This document shows, piece after piece, positions 31,973 through 40,049 of a stretch of 64,000 nt of DNA. The position numbers and the translations under genes are program-made. Origin of the DNA: DATKZH01 sp964475955. GTDB taxonomy: Bacteria; Planctomycetota; Planctomycetia; Pirellulales; Thermoguttaceae. How positions within the stretch are numbered: position 1 is the first letter of the stretch; every line of letters begins with the position of its first letter. The notes below the pieces were generated by a model, which worked only from the letters and a program-made list of their open reading frames with translations, made no database searches and was not told where the DNA came from. The DNA is taken from positions 1 through 64,000 of the forward strand of contig CAYYZY010000011.1 of the NCBI GenBank assembly GCA_964475955.1. Reading direction: 5' to 3'.

Positions 31973-33298
31973 CTAACGAATCACCTTCCGGCTGAACGCG
32001 ACGATAAAAAGACCCCATAGCAAAGTACCCAATAGGGCCTCGATCCCCAGCGGCAACAGCATCCAGCCGTGGGCCGTGTTCAAATGCTCGCCCGTAAAAC
32101 CGGCCGTGAAAACCGAGATGCTCGTCATCAGCCCGAACAGGCTGCGGTTGACGAGGCTGTCGGCCGGCTGGCTGGCCAGGGGCGGGGTTTCGATGTCGAA
32201 GTAGTGGATGCCGCACAGGTAGACGAGGGCGAACAGGACGATCATCACGACCGCCGTGCGGACGGCGCGGAAGGGATCCGTGCCGTAGCCGCAGCCCCAA
32301 TCGAGGAACACGAGGTCGCACGCCCGGATCAGCTTGGTCCACGGCCGGAACCAGCTTTGGGACCGCGAGCGGCGCTCGTTGATCTTGAACCGGTAAAAGG
32401 CCCAGTCCTCGTCGTCGTACCGGTTGAGCGTTTCGAAGTTCCGCCGCAGGAGGCCGAATTCCTGCATCGCCGTGGCGTAGTCTCGCTGCTGCTCGCTGGC
32501 CAGGCGCCCACCGAGCTGGCCGGGCGCGACGAGCACGCGGTCGGCGATGGCGTTGGCCACGGCGAAGCGCTGGGCGTCGCCCTGCTCGATCCGCTCCAGG
32601 TAGACGTAGTCGTGCAACTTGGCCTTGGAGAGGTCCACCAGCGCCTCGAACCGGGAGGTGGCGAAGTCGAGCTTCTTGGACACGGTGGCGCCGCGCAGCA
32701 GGAAGTCGTCGGTGAAGTGGCAGCGCTCGAACGAAACGCCCTCGTCGGCGTGGAAGCTGCGGAAATCGGCCTGCGTGTCGAACCGGCAGTCCTGGAATTC
32801 TACCCAGCCGTCGAACCGGGCGTTCCAGAAGCGGACCCCCTGCTCGAACCGCGCGTTCTGCATCCGAAGCCGGCCCACGAAGCGGCAGTTGTCGCACCGC
32901 AGCGTGCCCCGGAGGGTGAAGTTCTTGAACGTGGGGCGGCGCAGCGTGGAGCCCCCCAGGTTGAGCACGCTCTCGAAGACCGTCTTCTGGCCGACGAACG
33001 GGCGGATCAGCGTGGAGCGGTAGATGCCCACCACGTCGCGGAACGTGGCCCCCGAAAACCGCGGCCGGACCAGCGTCACGTTCTCCACCTTGATCGCCTG
33101 GTCGAACTCCCCCTGAAACACGAGGCCGACGACCCGCGCGTTGGAAAGCGTCCGGCCGGCGCGGATCCGCTCCAGGGCCTCGTCGGGCGACATGTCGCGC
33201 TGCGACGATGCGGAGGGCTGCTGGGCGTCGGCCTCGGTGTCCAGGTCGGCCGGCACCCCGGTGCGCGCGCCTTCGCGCGGCGGGTCGTGAGAAGTCAT
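31973..33298 (-). CDS. Pentapeptide-repeat protein fused to a two-TM channel-like domain
   Basis: 441 residues from ATG 33298. After a disordered, acidic N-terminus, residues about 60-230 are pentapeptide-type repeats (A/C-x-F or L in steps of five: NFTLRGTLRCDNCRFVGRLR, MQNARFEQGVRFWNARFDGW and ADEGVSFERCHFTDDFLLRG). A helical linker (QQRDYATAMQEFGLLRRNFE) follows. The C-terminus is a membrane module: AVRTAVVMIVLFALVYLCGI, a pore-loop-like NRSLFGLMTSISVFTAGFTG and EALLGTLLWGLFIVAFSRK. This layout resembles pentapeptide-repeat proteins with a K+-channel-like (Ion_trans_2) tail, although the classic TVGYG selectivity filter is absent. I infer an inner-membrane protein with a cytosolic beta-helix. 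It stands between two minus-strand genes and is probably monocistronic. Confidence 0.8.
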   Translation of the reverse strand: MTSHDPPREGARTGVPADLDTEADAQQPSASSQRDMSPDEALERIRAGRTLSNARVVGLVFQGEFDQAIKVENVTLVRPRFSGATFRDVVGIYRSTLIRPFVGQKTVFESVLNLGGSTLRRPTFKNFTLRGTLRCDNCRFVGRLRMQNARFEQGVRFWNARFDGWVEFQDCRFDTQADFRSFHADEGVSFERCHFTDDFLLRGATVSKKLDFATSRFEALVDLSKAKLHDYVYLERIEQGDAQRFAVANAIADRVLVAPGQLGGRLASEQQRDYATAMQEFGLLRRNFETLNRYDDEDWAFYRFKINERRSRSQSWFRPWTKLIRACDLVFLDWGCGYGTDPFRAVRTAVVMIVLFALVYLCGIHYFDIETPPLASQPADSLVNRSLFGLMTSISVFTAGFTGEHLNTAHGWMLLPLGIEALLGTLLWGLFIVAFSRKVIR

Positions 33299-33404
33299 GG
33301 CATTGCCCGTGCTGTTGGTCGCGGTCGTGGTGGAAACGGTGGAAAAACAGCGCACCCCCGAAGGCGGCATCGACCGCGCATTATCCCTGCCCGAGGGGGC
33401 CGTC

Positions 33405-34016
33405 TCAAGAGCCGTGGGCGCGGGGCCCCCGGGGGTCGGTTGGGTCAGCCGTTTTGGGGGGAAGGAGGAGGCCCATCATGATCGAGTCGACCCGTCGACC
33501 GTCGAGCCGGAACGCGCCCCGGCGGCGCCCCTCTTCGCAGAAGCCGAAGCGGCGGTAAAGGCGCAGCGCCCTGGGGTTCGTCTCGAACACCTCCATCCCG
33601 ACCCGCTCGATGTGGGGGTGCTCGGTCGCCCAGGTGATCAGCCGCTCCAGCAGCAACGAGCCGACCCCCACGCCGCGCCAGCCCTTGGCCACGCCCAGGC
33701 CGAAGGTGCCGCCGTGCCGGGTGCGCGGGAAGGGGCTTCCGCGGAAGGCGAGCGAGGCGATCACGTCGTCGCCGGCCCACGCGGTCAAAAGCAGCGAGTT
33801 GGGCCCCTCGTGGCAGGCGATGAATTCCTCCTCTTCGATCAGGGTCTTCGTGAACTCCCCCGGCCCGTACAAGAGCGACAGGCCCGGTTCGGCGAACAGG
33901 GCCTCGGCGTACTCCAGCAGCGCGGCCGCATCCTGCCGTCGGGCCTCGCGGACCGAGAAGGAGCGATGGTCCCGGGTCGTGTGCGTGGTTTTGCGGGCGG
34001 GCAGTAGCGAAGTCAT
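33405..34016 (-). CDS. GNAT-family N-acetyltransferase
   Basis: 203 residues from ATG 34016. GNAT fold: FSVREARRQDAAALLEYAEA (beta1-alpha1), LLLTAWAGDDVIASLAFRG, the acetyl-CoA-binding motif A in FGLGVAKGWRGVGVGSLLLE (R/Q-x-x-G-x-G/A satisfied by WRGVGVG), and motif B with HIERVGMEVFETNPRALRLY then RRFGFCEEGRRRGAFRLDG. The ending DGRRVDSIMMGLLLP is common in RimJ/RimL- and Pat-like GNATs. The acceptor is unknown. Separate from its neighbours (106 bases upstream of the pentapeptide-repeat start), so probably monocistronic. Confidence 0.92.
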   Translation of the reverse strand: MTSLLPARKTTHTTRDHRSFSVREARRQDAAALLEYAEALFAEPGLSLLYGPGEFTKTLIEEEEFIACHEGPNSLLLTAWAGDDVIASLAFRGSPFPRTRHGGTFGLGVAKGWRGVGVGSLLLERLITWATEHPHIERVGMEVFETNPRALRLYRRFGFCEEGRRRGAFRLDGRRVDSIMMGLLLPPKTADPTDPRGPRAHGS

Positions 34017-34174
34017 CTCGGCGGACCTGTCGAGTGCGAGCGATCCCCCCGCGGTCGAGGAGACCGGGCCGTTTCTCGTGCTACGGGGAGGACAAACGCC
34101 TTGGCGCGAGGTTCGGCGGCCCGCCGACGCAGGCCGAGATCACCGTGCGCGATTTGCTGGCGCGCGCCTCCGCC

Positions 34175-34247
34175 CTGTAGGGTACGGCCTCTGTGCCGTT
34201 CCGGAATCCTCGCGAGGGCGGAACGCCGCGGAGGGCGTTCCCTACAG
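34175..34247. repeat. Dispersed palindrome, CTGTAGGGAACG family, copy 2
   Basis: The arms CTGTAGGGTACGGCCTCTGT and GGAGGGCGTTCCCTACAG pair as in copy 1 (1067-1140). It is followed by CGCGTACGGT, which also follows the third copy near 59666-59677. Confidence 0.8.
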
Positions 34248-34322
34248 CTCCTGTCACGGAGTCGCGTACGGTCATTAGGACCCGCGCGTGCGCAGGGCCC
34301 GGACCATCAACAACTGTCGCAA

Positions 34323-34379
34323 AGGTCGCTTTTCGCTCCGCGAAAAGGCGTTGGTTCGCTCCAGAGCGAACAACGACCT
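34323..34379. repeat. Double hairpin CTTTTCGC-TCC-GCGAAAAG, copy 2
   Basis: The two stem-loops are CTTTTCGC-tcc-GCGAAAAG and GTTCGCTC-ca-GAGCGAAC, enclosed by AGGTCG and CGACCT. Nearly the same composite as 17722-17772, but the second stem is longer. Confidence 0.8.
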
Positions 34380-34627
34380 GCACGGCGTGCGCGATCCGCA
34401 GCCAGTTGCCTCCGGTCGCCGGCCGATAGGGCCTTTGGTCCTTGGCCCTCATCCCCACAGGTAATCGAAGGCCGGCGACGCGTCAAGGGCGGAAGCGGGG
34501 GCTCTTGTTGGGGCCGGCCGGCGAGTGGCTGGCCGCAAGGAGAAGGCCGGGTGGGAAAAACAGAAGGCGAGGACCCGCGACGGCGGGCCTCGCCTTGGTG
34601 ACTTTTCGAGTTGCCGGGTTGCGGCGG

Positions 34628-34837
34628 CTATTTCGGTCTGGGGGAGCGGAACCGGGCCGGGCGGCCGCGCGACGCGCTGGGCGCCGCCACGTGCTTCCAG
34701 CGGGCGACCAACTGCTCCAGCTCACCGTCCAACCAGCGGGTGAACTCCTGGTACGACTGGCTGGCGACCTTCACCTGGAGGTCGCCGTAAGGGCTCGCCC
34801 TGCGGCGAGCGCGACGAGGGGAGTTGTCGCGTCGCAT
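34628..34837 (-). CDS. Small basic conserved-looking protein (69 aa)
   Basis: 69 residues from ATG 34837, with GGAGAAGG seven bases upstream. A basic N-terminus (MRRDNSPRRARRRASPYGDL) precedes a helical core, VASQSYQEFTRWLDGELEQL VARW, and another basic tail (SRGRPARFRSPRPK). Small proteins of this pattern with a central SYQEFTRWLD-like helix occur in planctomycetes, but no function is known to me. The basic ends suggest nucleic-acid or ribosome contact, which is inference only. It lies downstream of glnA on the same strand, separated by a hairpin. Confidence 0.6.
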   Translation of the reverse strand: MRRDNSPRRARRRASPYGDLQVKVASQSYQEFTRWLDGELEQLVARWKHVAAPSASRGRPARFRSPRPK

Positions 34838-35009
34838 GGCCTTCTCCACCAAGGGGTATCCGTAACACGGCCGAAACGGCCAAATGTCGAGGCAATGGGT
34901 GCTCTTGCCCGACGCAGCCCCGCCAATCGGCCGTCGGACCCCGTTACCACCCTCCATACGAAGGACAAGCCCCCAAGGTTCAGGTTCGCCGCCGTGCTGT
35001 TCAGGCGGC

Positions 35010-35044
35010 CCGGCGCGCCGCCCGCGCAGTGCGGGCGGCGCCGG
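35010..35044 (-). terminator. GC-rich hairpin after glnA
   Basis: The stem CGCCGCCCGC (35016-35025) and GCGGGCGGCG (35031-35040) with a five-base loop, extended by CCGG on each side. It lies 16 bases downstream of the glnA stop codon. There is no clear T-run, so it may be a weak or Rho-assisted terminator. Confidence 0.5.
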
Positions 35045-35059
35045 GGGGGCGTGGCGAGG

Positions 35060-36472
35060 TCAGATGTCGGCGTACATGCAGAACTCGTACGGGTGGGGCC
35101 GGAGCCGGAGCGGGTCGACTTCGTTGGCCGTCTTGTACCAGATCCAGGTGTCGATCACGTCGGGGGTGAACACGTCGCCGCGGAGCAGGAACTCGTGGTC
35201 GGCTCGCAGGCCGGTGAGCGCTTCTTCCAACGAGGCGGGCGTGGTGGGCACGTCCTCGAGCTCCTCCGGCGTCAGGTCGTAAATGTCCTTGTCCAACGGC
35301 TCACCCGGATCGATCTTGTTCTGGATGCCGTCGATCATCGCCATCAGCATCGCCGAGAACGCCAGGTACCCGTTGCAGCTCGGGTCGGGGCAGCGGAATT
35401 CCAGCCGCTTGGCCTTCGGGCTGGGGCTGTACATGGGGATGCGCACGGCGGCCGACCGGTTGCGCTGCGAGTAGGCCAGGTTGACTGGGGCCTCGAAGCC
35501 GGGCACCAGGCGCTTGTAGCTGTTGGTGGTCGGATTCGAAAACGCGCAGATCGAGGGGGCGTGCTTGAGCAGGCCGCCCGCCGCGTAGAGCGCCATCTCG
35601 CTCAGGCCCGCGTACCCGCTGCCGGCGAATAGGGGCTGATCGCCCTTCCAGAGCGAGAGGTGCGTGTGCATGCCGGAGCCGTTGTCGCTGAACAAGGGCT
35701 TGGGCATGAAGGTGACGGTCTTATTGTATCGCCGGGCGACGTTCTTGACGATGTACTTGTACATCATCATCTTGTCGGCCATCGACACCAGGTCGTCGAA
35801 GCGCAGGTCGATCTCCGCCTGGCCGGCCGTGGCCACCTCGTGATGCTGGCACTCGACGTCGAGTCCGCAGTCGATCATCACCTGCATCATCTCGTTGCGG
35901 ATGTCCATCATCTGGTCGGCGGGGGGCACGGGGAAGTAGCCCTCCTTGTGCCGCAGCTTGTGGCCCAGGTTGGGGCCTTCGTCGCGGCCCCGGTTCCACT
36001 GGCCTTCGATGCTGTCGATGCGGTAGAACGCCTCCTGCGGGGTCTGCTCGAAACGGATGTCGTCGAAGATGAAGAACTCGGCCTCGGGGCCCACGAAGCA
36101 GGTGTCGCCGATGCCGCTGCTCTTCAGGTAGTTGACCGCCTTGCGCGCCACGTTGCGGGGATCGCGCGAGTAGTCCTCCCGCGTGATCGGGTCCTGGATG
36201 TTGCAGATCATCGACAGCGTGGGCAGCGCGGCGAAGGGGTCGAGCGAGGCCGTCTCCGGCTGGGGCACCACGAGCATGTCGCTCTCGTTGATCGCCTGCC
36301 AACCGCGGATGCTCGAGCCGTCGAAGCCGAGGCCGTCCTCGAACACGTCCTCGTCGAGCGAGCCGACCGGGATCGTGAAGTGCTGCCACAGGCCCGGAAA
36401 GTCCATGAATCGCAGGTCCACGGCCTTTACGTCCTTCTCACGACACAACGCCAATACCTCTTTCGGGGTCAC
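35060..36472 (-). CDS. glnA: Glutamine synthetase, type I
   Basis: 470 residues from GTG 36472, with AAAGGAG eight bases upstream; the length equals other GSI enzymes. It makes glutamine from glutamate, ammonia and ATP, and is a cytosolic dodecamer. Visible motifs are FDGSSIRGWQAINESDMLVV (latch and N-terminal domain), FVGPEAEFFIFDDIRF (metal site), FSDNGSGMHTHLSLWKGDQP (active-site loop), FSNPTTNSYKRLVPGFEAPV and YSQRNRSAAVRIP (ATP and glutamate binding). DIYDLTPEELEDVP contains Tyr398, at the position adenylylated in GSI-beta enzymes, so GlnE-type control is likely. No GlnB or NtrBC genes are nearby. Purine/pyrimidine-rich inverted repeats lie upstream at 36600-36735. Confidence 0.97.
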   Translation of the reverse strand: MTPKEVLALCREKDVKAVDLRFMDFPGLWQHFTIPVGSLDEDVFEDGLGFDGSSIRGWQAINESDMLVVPQPETASLDPFAALPTLSMICNIQDPITREDYSRDPRNVARKAVNYLKSSGIGDTCFVGPEAEFFIFDDIRFEQTPQEAFYRIDSIEGQWNRGRDEGPNLGHKLRHKEGYFPVPPADQMMDIRNEMMQVMIDCGLDVECQHHEVATAGQAEIDLRFDDLVSMADKMMMYKYIVKNVARRYNKTVTFMPKPLFSDNGSGMHTHLSLWKGDQPLFAGSGYAGLSEMALYAAGGLLKHAPSICAFSNPTTNSYKRLVPGFEAPVNLAYSQRNRSAAVRIPMYSPSPKAKRLEFRCPDPSCNGYLAFSAMLMAMIDGIQNKIDPGEPLDKDIYDLTPEELEDVPTTPASLEEALTGLRADHEFLLRGDVFTPDVIDTWIWYKTANEVDPLRLRPHPYEFCMYADI

Positions 36473-36599
36473 AGCTTCTCTCCTTTCCCGATCGTTGGGG
36501 GTTCGCGGATTCTGAGATAGTCCCGGGCGGCTTCGCTCGGGCCGCGTCGTGCCCACCGTGGCGAAGCCAATCGAGTAACAGTTCAGCCAAATGAAGTGA

Positions 36600-36735
36600 C
36601 CAAAGGTGTAACAAGGAAAAAGGGAAAGGGGGAAGACGGGAATGGAAAACTGGTGTTGTTGGGTCCATATTCCCTCGCAGTCATCCGCTTCCCTTTTCTC
36701 CTCTTTTCCATTTTTCCTCTTCTTGCACCTTCTTC
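36600..36735. repeat. Polypurine/polypyrimidine inverted repeat upstream of glnA
   Basis: The left part AACAAGGAAAAAGGGAAAGG and right part CCCTTTTCTCCTCTTTTCC, then TTTTTCCTCTTCTTGCACC, are roughly complementary around a loop of about 40 bases. It resembles the 13950-14075 element: both carry GCAACAAGGAAAAAGGGAAA-like sequence. Confidence 0.6.
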
Positions 36736-37064
36736 AGATGGCTAAACAGATACCCAATCGAGAGCCCTGCGAGAAGCAAACACGGTGCCACCGGTGCACT
36801 CGTCAACCGGCCGGAAATCCGCAACATGTTTTTGTGAAACGACTTGGGGCCAGTATTCGATTCCCTAATATTTCGCGCTCAAAATGAGAAGCTGCCCACA
36901 TTCCGTGCAATCGACGACCACGAAGCAGGCAATCGGTCGGTCCGGAGGGCGAAGGGACGGGAAGTCGGGAAAAGTGGCTCTCGCCAAGCCGCCAAGCCCC
37001 AAAGAGAAATGGGGAAAGAAAAGCAAGATGAGGGGCTTTGAGTGCGACTTCGCGCCTCCGCGCC

Positions 37065-37087
37065 GGCACGTTGGAAACGTGCCCCAC
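37065..37087. repeat. 23-base GTGGGGCACG-family hairpin, solo
   Basis: GGCACGTT-gga-AACGTGCC followed by CCAC; on the minus strand it starts GTGGGGCACG, as one arm of 12814-12860 does. It lies 33 bases downstream of the S41 protease stop and may act as its terminator. Confidence 0.7.
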
Positions 37088-37119
37088 GTGTCGCCCCAGC
37101 AAAAGGCCGCACAGGCGGC

Positions 37120-38784
37120 TCAGTTGCCGGAAGCGGCCCGCGTGGGGCTCCAGCGCTGGGCGACGAGCTGTTGGGCGGCCTGGACGGCCGCCTCGAGCAC
37201 GGGGTCGTCGGCCGGGGGCGGCAACTGGCCGGAGCCGTCGACGGGCCGGGCGACCCGCCGGACTTCGATGTCGGGCTCGACCCCGATGTGCCCGTAAGGC
37301 TGCCCGCCGGGCGAGTAGAACTTCGAGGTCGTCAGCCGCAACCCGCCGTTGGTCGCGTTAAGTCGGAAGATGCTCTGCACGGAGCCCTTGCCGTAGCTTC
37401 GCGTGCCGACGACCGTACCCCGATGATGGTAGTGGACGGCCCCGGCGAAGATTTCGGCCGCGCTGGCGCTGTCGTGGTCGATGAGCACGACCAGGGGCAC
37501 GCGCCAGGTGCCGCCGCGGTGGGCCGAGTAGGTGAAGTCCTCCTGGAAGCTGCGCCCCCGCGTGGAGACGATCACGCCCTCTTGGAGGAACTTGTCGGCC
37601 ACCTCGACCGCGGTGACCAGCAATCCGCCCGGGTTGCCCCGCAGGTCGATGACCAGGCTTCGCATCCCCAACTCCTGTAGGGTGCGCAGGGCGGCGTCGA
37701 GGTCGCGGGAGGTGGTCTTCTGGAAGCAGGTGAGCTGGAGGTAACCGATGCCCCGGCTGTCGTCGACCAGGCGCACGCCGTCGATGCTGGGCACGTCGAC
37801 CCGCTCGCGGCGCACGCTCACCTGCCGCGGCGGCTCGCCGGGCGTGACGACCGCCAGCTCGGCCACGCTCCCTTCGACGCCTTGGAGCAGGTTGGCCGCC
37901 TGGTCGGTGGTCAGGCCCTCGGTCGGCTGGCCGTCGACCGTGGTGATCCGGTCGCCGGCGCGGATTCCGCTCAACTCGGCGGGGCTGCCGCTGATGACGC
38001 GCACGATCAGAAGGGCCCCGTCGTCGGCCTTCAGCTCGACGCCCAGCCCCACGAAGTTCCCCTCGATCTGCGACATCACGTCGCCCAGTTGCGCGGGGGT
38101 GAGATAGGTGGAGTAGACGTCCAGGCTGTTGGTCGCCCCGCACATGTACTCCAGCACGACGCACTGCGGTGAAATACCCAGCCGACGCTGCGCCAGCACC
38201 GCGGCCGTGGCCACGGCGTCGCGGCAATCGGCCCGCGACTGGAGCATGCGCGGGCCGAGGGTGCGCCGCAGTTCGTAGCGGAACGCGTCGATCGCCTTAG
38301 CGTCGGCCTGCGGTGCGTGGCGGTCGAGGAACGCCCGTTCGTCCAGGGCCACCTCGAGCATGTTCGTCCCCCGCTCGACCAGGTCCTTCCAGTTGGGCGA
38401 TTCGACGTAATGGGCCTGGAGCTTCAGCAGGACCTCCGAGTAAATGTCCAGCGCCTCGGCGAACGACGCGCGGCCCAAAAGCGCCTGGTAGCTTCGGTCG
38501 TCGGCGCGACGGGCCAGGTCGTAGTGGAGCCGGGCGTGCTCGAACCGCAGCCGGAGGCTCCGGTCGTGGGGAAAACGCCGCACGGCTTCTTCGTAATGCG
38601 CCAGCGCCTCGCCCCAGCGCCGCTGGACTTCGAGCTGCCGGCCTTCGACGAGGATCTGGCTGACCCGGTCGGAATGGTCGGCGGGAAGCTGCAGCGGCTG
38701 GGCCGCCGCCGCGGCGCCCAACACCAGCGCCGCAAACACCGTCGCAAGGATGACGCCGCGGGGGAGCAGGACCTTTCGGGGCAT
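37120..38784 (-). CDS. S41-family C-terminal processing protease with PDZ domain
   Basis: 554 residues from ATG 38784; the frame continues upstream, but a good promoter lies at 38965-38993. A signal peptide (VILATVFAALVLGAAAAAQP) precedes a TPR-like helical region (VEGRQLEVQRRWGEALAHYE; about 40-200). A PDZ domain lies around 225-310: VGLGVELKADDGALLIVRVI, then PAELSGIRAGDRITTVDGQP. The protease core is in the last third: GIGYLQLTCFQKTTSRDLDA, LVIDLRGNPGGLLVTAVEVA, the nucleophile in VLIDHDSASAAEIFAGAVHY and the general-base Lys in VGTRSYGKGSVQSIFRL. It is a periplasmic CtpA/Prc-like serine protease acting on envelope proteins. Monocistronic by spacing. Confidence 0.93.
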   Translation of the reverse strand: MPRKVLLPRGVILATVFAALVLGAAAAAQPLQLPADHSDRVSQILVEGRQLEVQRRWGEALAHYEEAVRRFPHDRSLRLRFEHARLHYDLARRADDRSYQALLGRASFAEALDIYSEVLLKLQAHYVESPNWKDLVERGTNMLEVALDERAFLDRHAPQADAKAIDAFRYELRRTLGPRMLQSRADCRDAVATAAVLAQRRLGISPQCVVLEYMCGATNSLDVYSTYLTPAQLGDVMSQIEGNFVGLGVELKADDGALLIVRVISGSPAELSGIRAGDRITTVDGQPTEGLTTDQAANLLQGVEGSVAELAVVTPGEPPRQVSVRRERVDVPSIDGVRLVDDSRGIGYLQLTCFQKTTSRDLDAALRTLQELGMRSLVIDLRGNPGGLLVTAVEVADKFLQEGVIVSTRGRSFQEDFTYSAHRGGTWRVPLVVLIDHDSASAAEIFAGAVHYHHRGTVVGTRSYGKGSVQSIFRLNATNGGLRLTTSKFYSPGGQPYGHIGVEPDIEVRRVARPVDGSGQLPPPADDPVLEAAVQAAQQLVAQRWSPTRAASGN

Positions 38785-38964
38785 GGTCGGATCCGTCGTT
38801 GCTGGGAGCGTCCTCGTCCCGCGCCGTCGTGCGTTCCTCGTCCCGCGCCGTCCAGACGAATACCGGCAACCGGCCGTTGAGCATCGCCGCTTCGGAGGGT
38901 GGGGCGTTTCGGGCGGGCTGGGCGAGCGACCGTCGCAGGGAAAGGTCCAGTCTCTCACCTAACC

Positions 38965-38993
38965 AATATAGAACACGTTCTGGGGGCCGTCAA
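38965..38993 (-). promoter_or_regulatory. Sigma-70-like promoter of the S41 protease gene
   Basis: Minus-strand TTGACG (38993-38988), a 17-base spacer, TATATT (38970-38965). This is near consensus and points at the protease start 181 bases away, implying a long 5' leader. Confidence 0.65.
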
Positions 38994-39377
38994 AAATCGA
39001 CCGCCCGAATCCCGTAGGAATATCCGGAACCACCCGCACGGCCGGTCCCCCGCAGCGGATCGCAACGAACGCACCCACCCGCAACGGCCGAACGCGTGGC
39101 GCCGTTTGGACCGCCTGGCGGGCGTGTCGGGGTTCTGCGGACCCCGCTCGCCGCCGCTTCCGTTACGCGGGCCGGAAGCGCGAAGTTCGCAGACGACGCC
39201 TCACCAGCGCGGGAACGAACTCCCCAAACCGCGAAGCCGGACGCGGGAGCTCGCGCCACAAATGACCCAAATGATCCCGGGCGGAAGCCCGCCGCCCCAC
39301 GCACGCCACTTCCTGCGCCTCCCCTGCTCCGCAACGGCCGTCGTTCGTCGCGATGGGCTCAGGACGCGCGCATGTGC

Positions 39378-39404
39378 GTAAGACGAAATACCACTGCGTC
39401 CTAC
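39378..39404. repeat. 27-base GTAGGACG hairpin, diverged copy
   Basis: On the minus strand it starts GTAGGACGCAGTGG and ends TCGTCTTAC, the same length and ends as 22865-22891. The middle is changed so that the stem is weaker. Confidence 0.6.
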
Positions 39405-39544
39405 CTCGAGGCGGCCGAACAACGCGACGGGCCAACCGACCTCGAACGCGAGCCGACCTCCCGGCCGGCGCGCAATTACCACCTACCCCGAATGGGTTAT
39501 GCGGAAGGCGACCTGTGAAAGCGGGACGGCCTCCGTCCCAGCGC

Positions 39545-39573
39545 TTGACACCGTCGACCCACTCCCGTAGGTT
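39545..39573 (+). promoter_or_regulatory. Sigma-70-like promoter of the BlaI-led operon
   Basis: A perfect -35 TTGACA (39545-39550), a 17-base spacer and TAGGTT (39568-39573), about 47 bases before the BlaI start codon. Confidence 0.6.
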
Positions 39574-39577
39574 GGTC

Positions 39578-39590
39578 AGACAGGGTGTCT
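39578..39590 (+). promoter_or_regulatory. Candidate BlaI operator
   Basis: AGACA-ggg-TGTCT, a perfect five-base dyad just downstream of the -10 and before the BlaI start. BlaI/MecI dimers bind ACA...TGT dyads overlapping their own promoters, so negative autoregulation is a reasonable inference. Confidence 0.45.
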
Positions 39591-39619
39591 TACCTCGTCA
39601 GCGCGGGGGCTTTTCCGAG

Positions 39620-40021
39620 ATGGCGGCTTCTGGCGACGTGACCGAAGCCGAGTTGGCCGTGCTGCGGGTCCTTTGGAGGGCGGGGCCTTCCAGGATTCGC
39701 GGGCTGACCGGCGCCCTGTATCCCGACGGATCGGTATCGCACTACGCGACGGTGAAGAAGCTGTTGGAGCGCCTCGAAGCGAAAGGCTACGTGCGCCGCG
39801 ATCGGACCGAGGCCGCCCACGTGTTCGAGGCGGTCGTCGAGCGCGACCATTTGATCGGGCACCGCCTGCGGGCCGTGGCGGCAAGTCTCTGCGACGGCCT
39901 GATGACCCCGCTCTTGATGCACCTGGTCGATCCGAGGCGATTGACCGAAAGCGAGCTCGAGCGGGTTCGGGCGCTGCTGGAGGAGTACGACCCGCCGCCG
40001 GAACGGAAACAGAGACAGTAG
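39620..40021 (+). CDS. BlaI/MecI/CopY-family transcriptional repressor
   Basis: 133 residues from ATG 39620 (MAASGDVTEAELAVLRVLWR). It has the winged-helix core of the penicillinase-repressor family: SGDVTEAELAVLRVLWRAGP, YPDGSVSHYATVKKLLERLE and AKGYVRRDRTEAAHVFEAVV. A helical dimerisation domain follows (LTESELERVRALLEEYDPPP). In Firmicutes such repressors are cleaved by BlaR/MecR sensors; here no BlaR-type protease lies beside it. It starts the run of eleven co-directional genes and is followed 28 bases later by the Tat protein. A strong promoter and a candidate operator precede it, so it probably controls this operon. Confidence 0.9.
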   Translation: MAASGDVTEAELAVLRVLWRAGPSRIRGLTGALYPDGSVSHYATVKKLLERLEAKGYVRRDRTEAAHVFEAVVERDHLIGHRLRAVAASLCDGLMTPLLMHLVDPRRLTESELERVRALLEEYDPPPERKQRQ

Positions 40022-40049
40022 CCGGTCGTTCTGAACCGGAGGGGCGCGG

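Larger units (their letters stand above)
34017..34627. other. 611-base spacer rich in repeats
   Basis: It contains a CTGTAGGGAACG-family palindrome (34175-34247) and a double hairpin (34323-34379). From about 34079 to 34180 one plus-strand frame reads RLGARFGGPPTQAEITVRDL LARASAL and stops at 34180. This looks like a gene tail but lacks an upstream part, so I only note it as a possible remnant. No other gene recognised. Confidence 0.45.
36473..37119. other. Spacer upstream of glnA with several repeats
   Basis: 647 bases between glnA and the end of the S41 protease gene. It holds a polypurine/polypyrimidine inverted repeat (36600-36735) and a 23-base hairpin (37065-37087). A run near 36985-37040 (GCCAAGCCGCCAAGCCCCAA, then GAGAAATGGGGAAAG) is of a dispersed-repeat type. 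A 49-codon frame from ATG 36738 has no ribosome site and no protein-like pattern. The glnA promoter is expected in 36480-36600, but I cannot identify it. Confidence 0.45.
38785..39619. other. 835-base divergent regulatory spacer
   Basis: It lies between the S41 protease gene (minus) and the BlaI gene (plus). Both directions have convincing promoters: TTGACG-17-TATATT on the minus strand and TTGACA-17-TAGGTT on the plus strand. The remainder includes two direct copies of TCCTCGTCCCGCGCCGTC (38810-38853 region) and a variant 27-base hairpin at 39378-39404. No gene recognised. Confidence 0.55.

Noticed and set aside
34079..34180. Possible plus-strand gene tail ending TVRDLLARASAL
   Set aside because: It looks protein-like but there is no upstream partner or recognised family; too short to call a pseudogene.
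36738..36887. 49-codon plus-strand frame starting MAKQIPNREP
   Set aside because: No ribosome site, no conserved pattern, located among repeats upstream of glnA.
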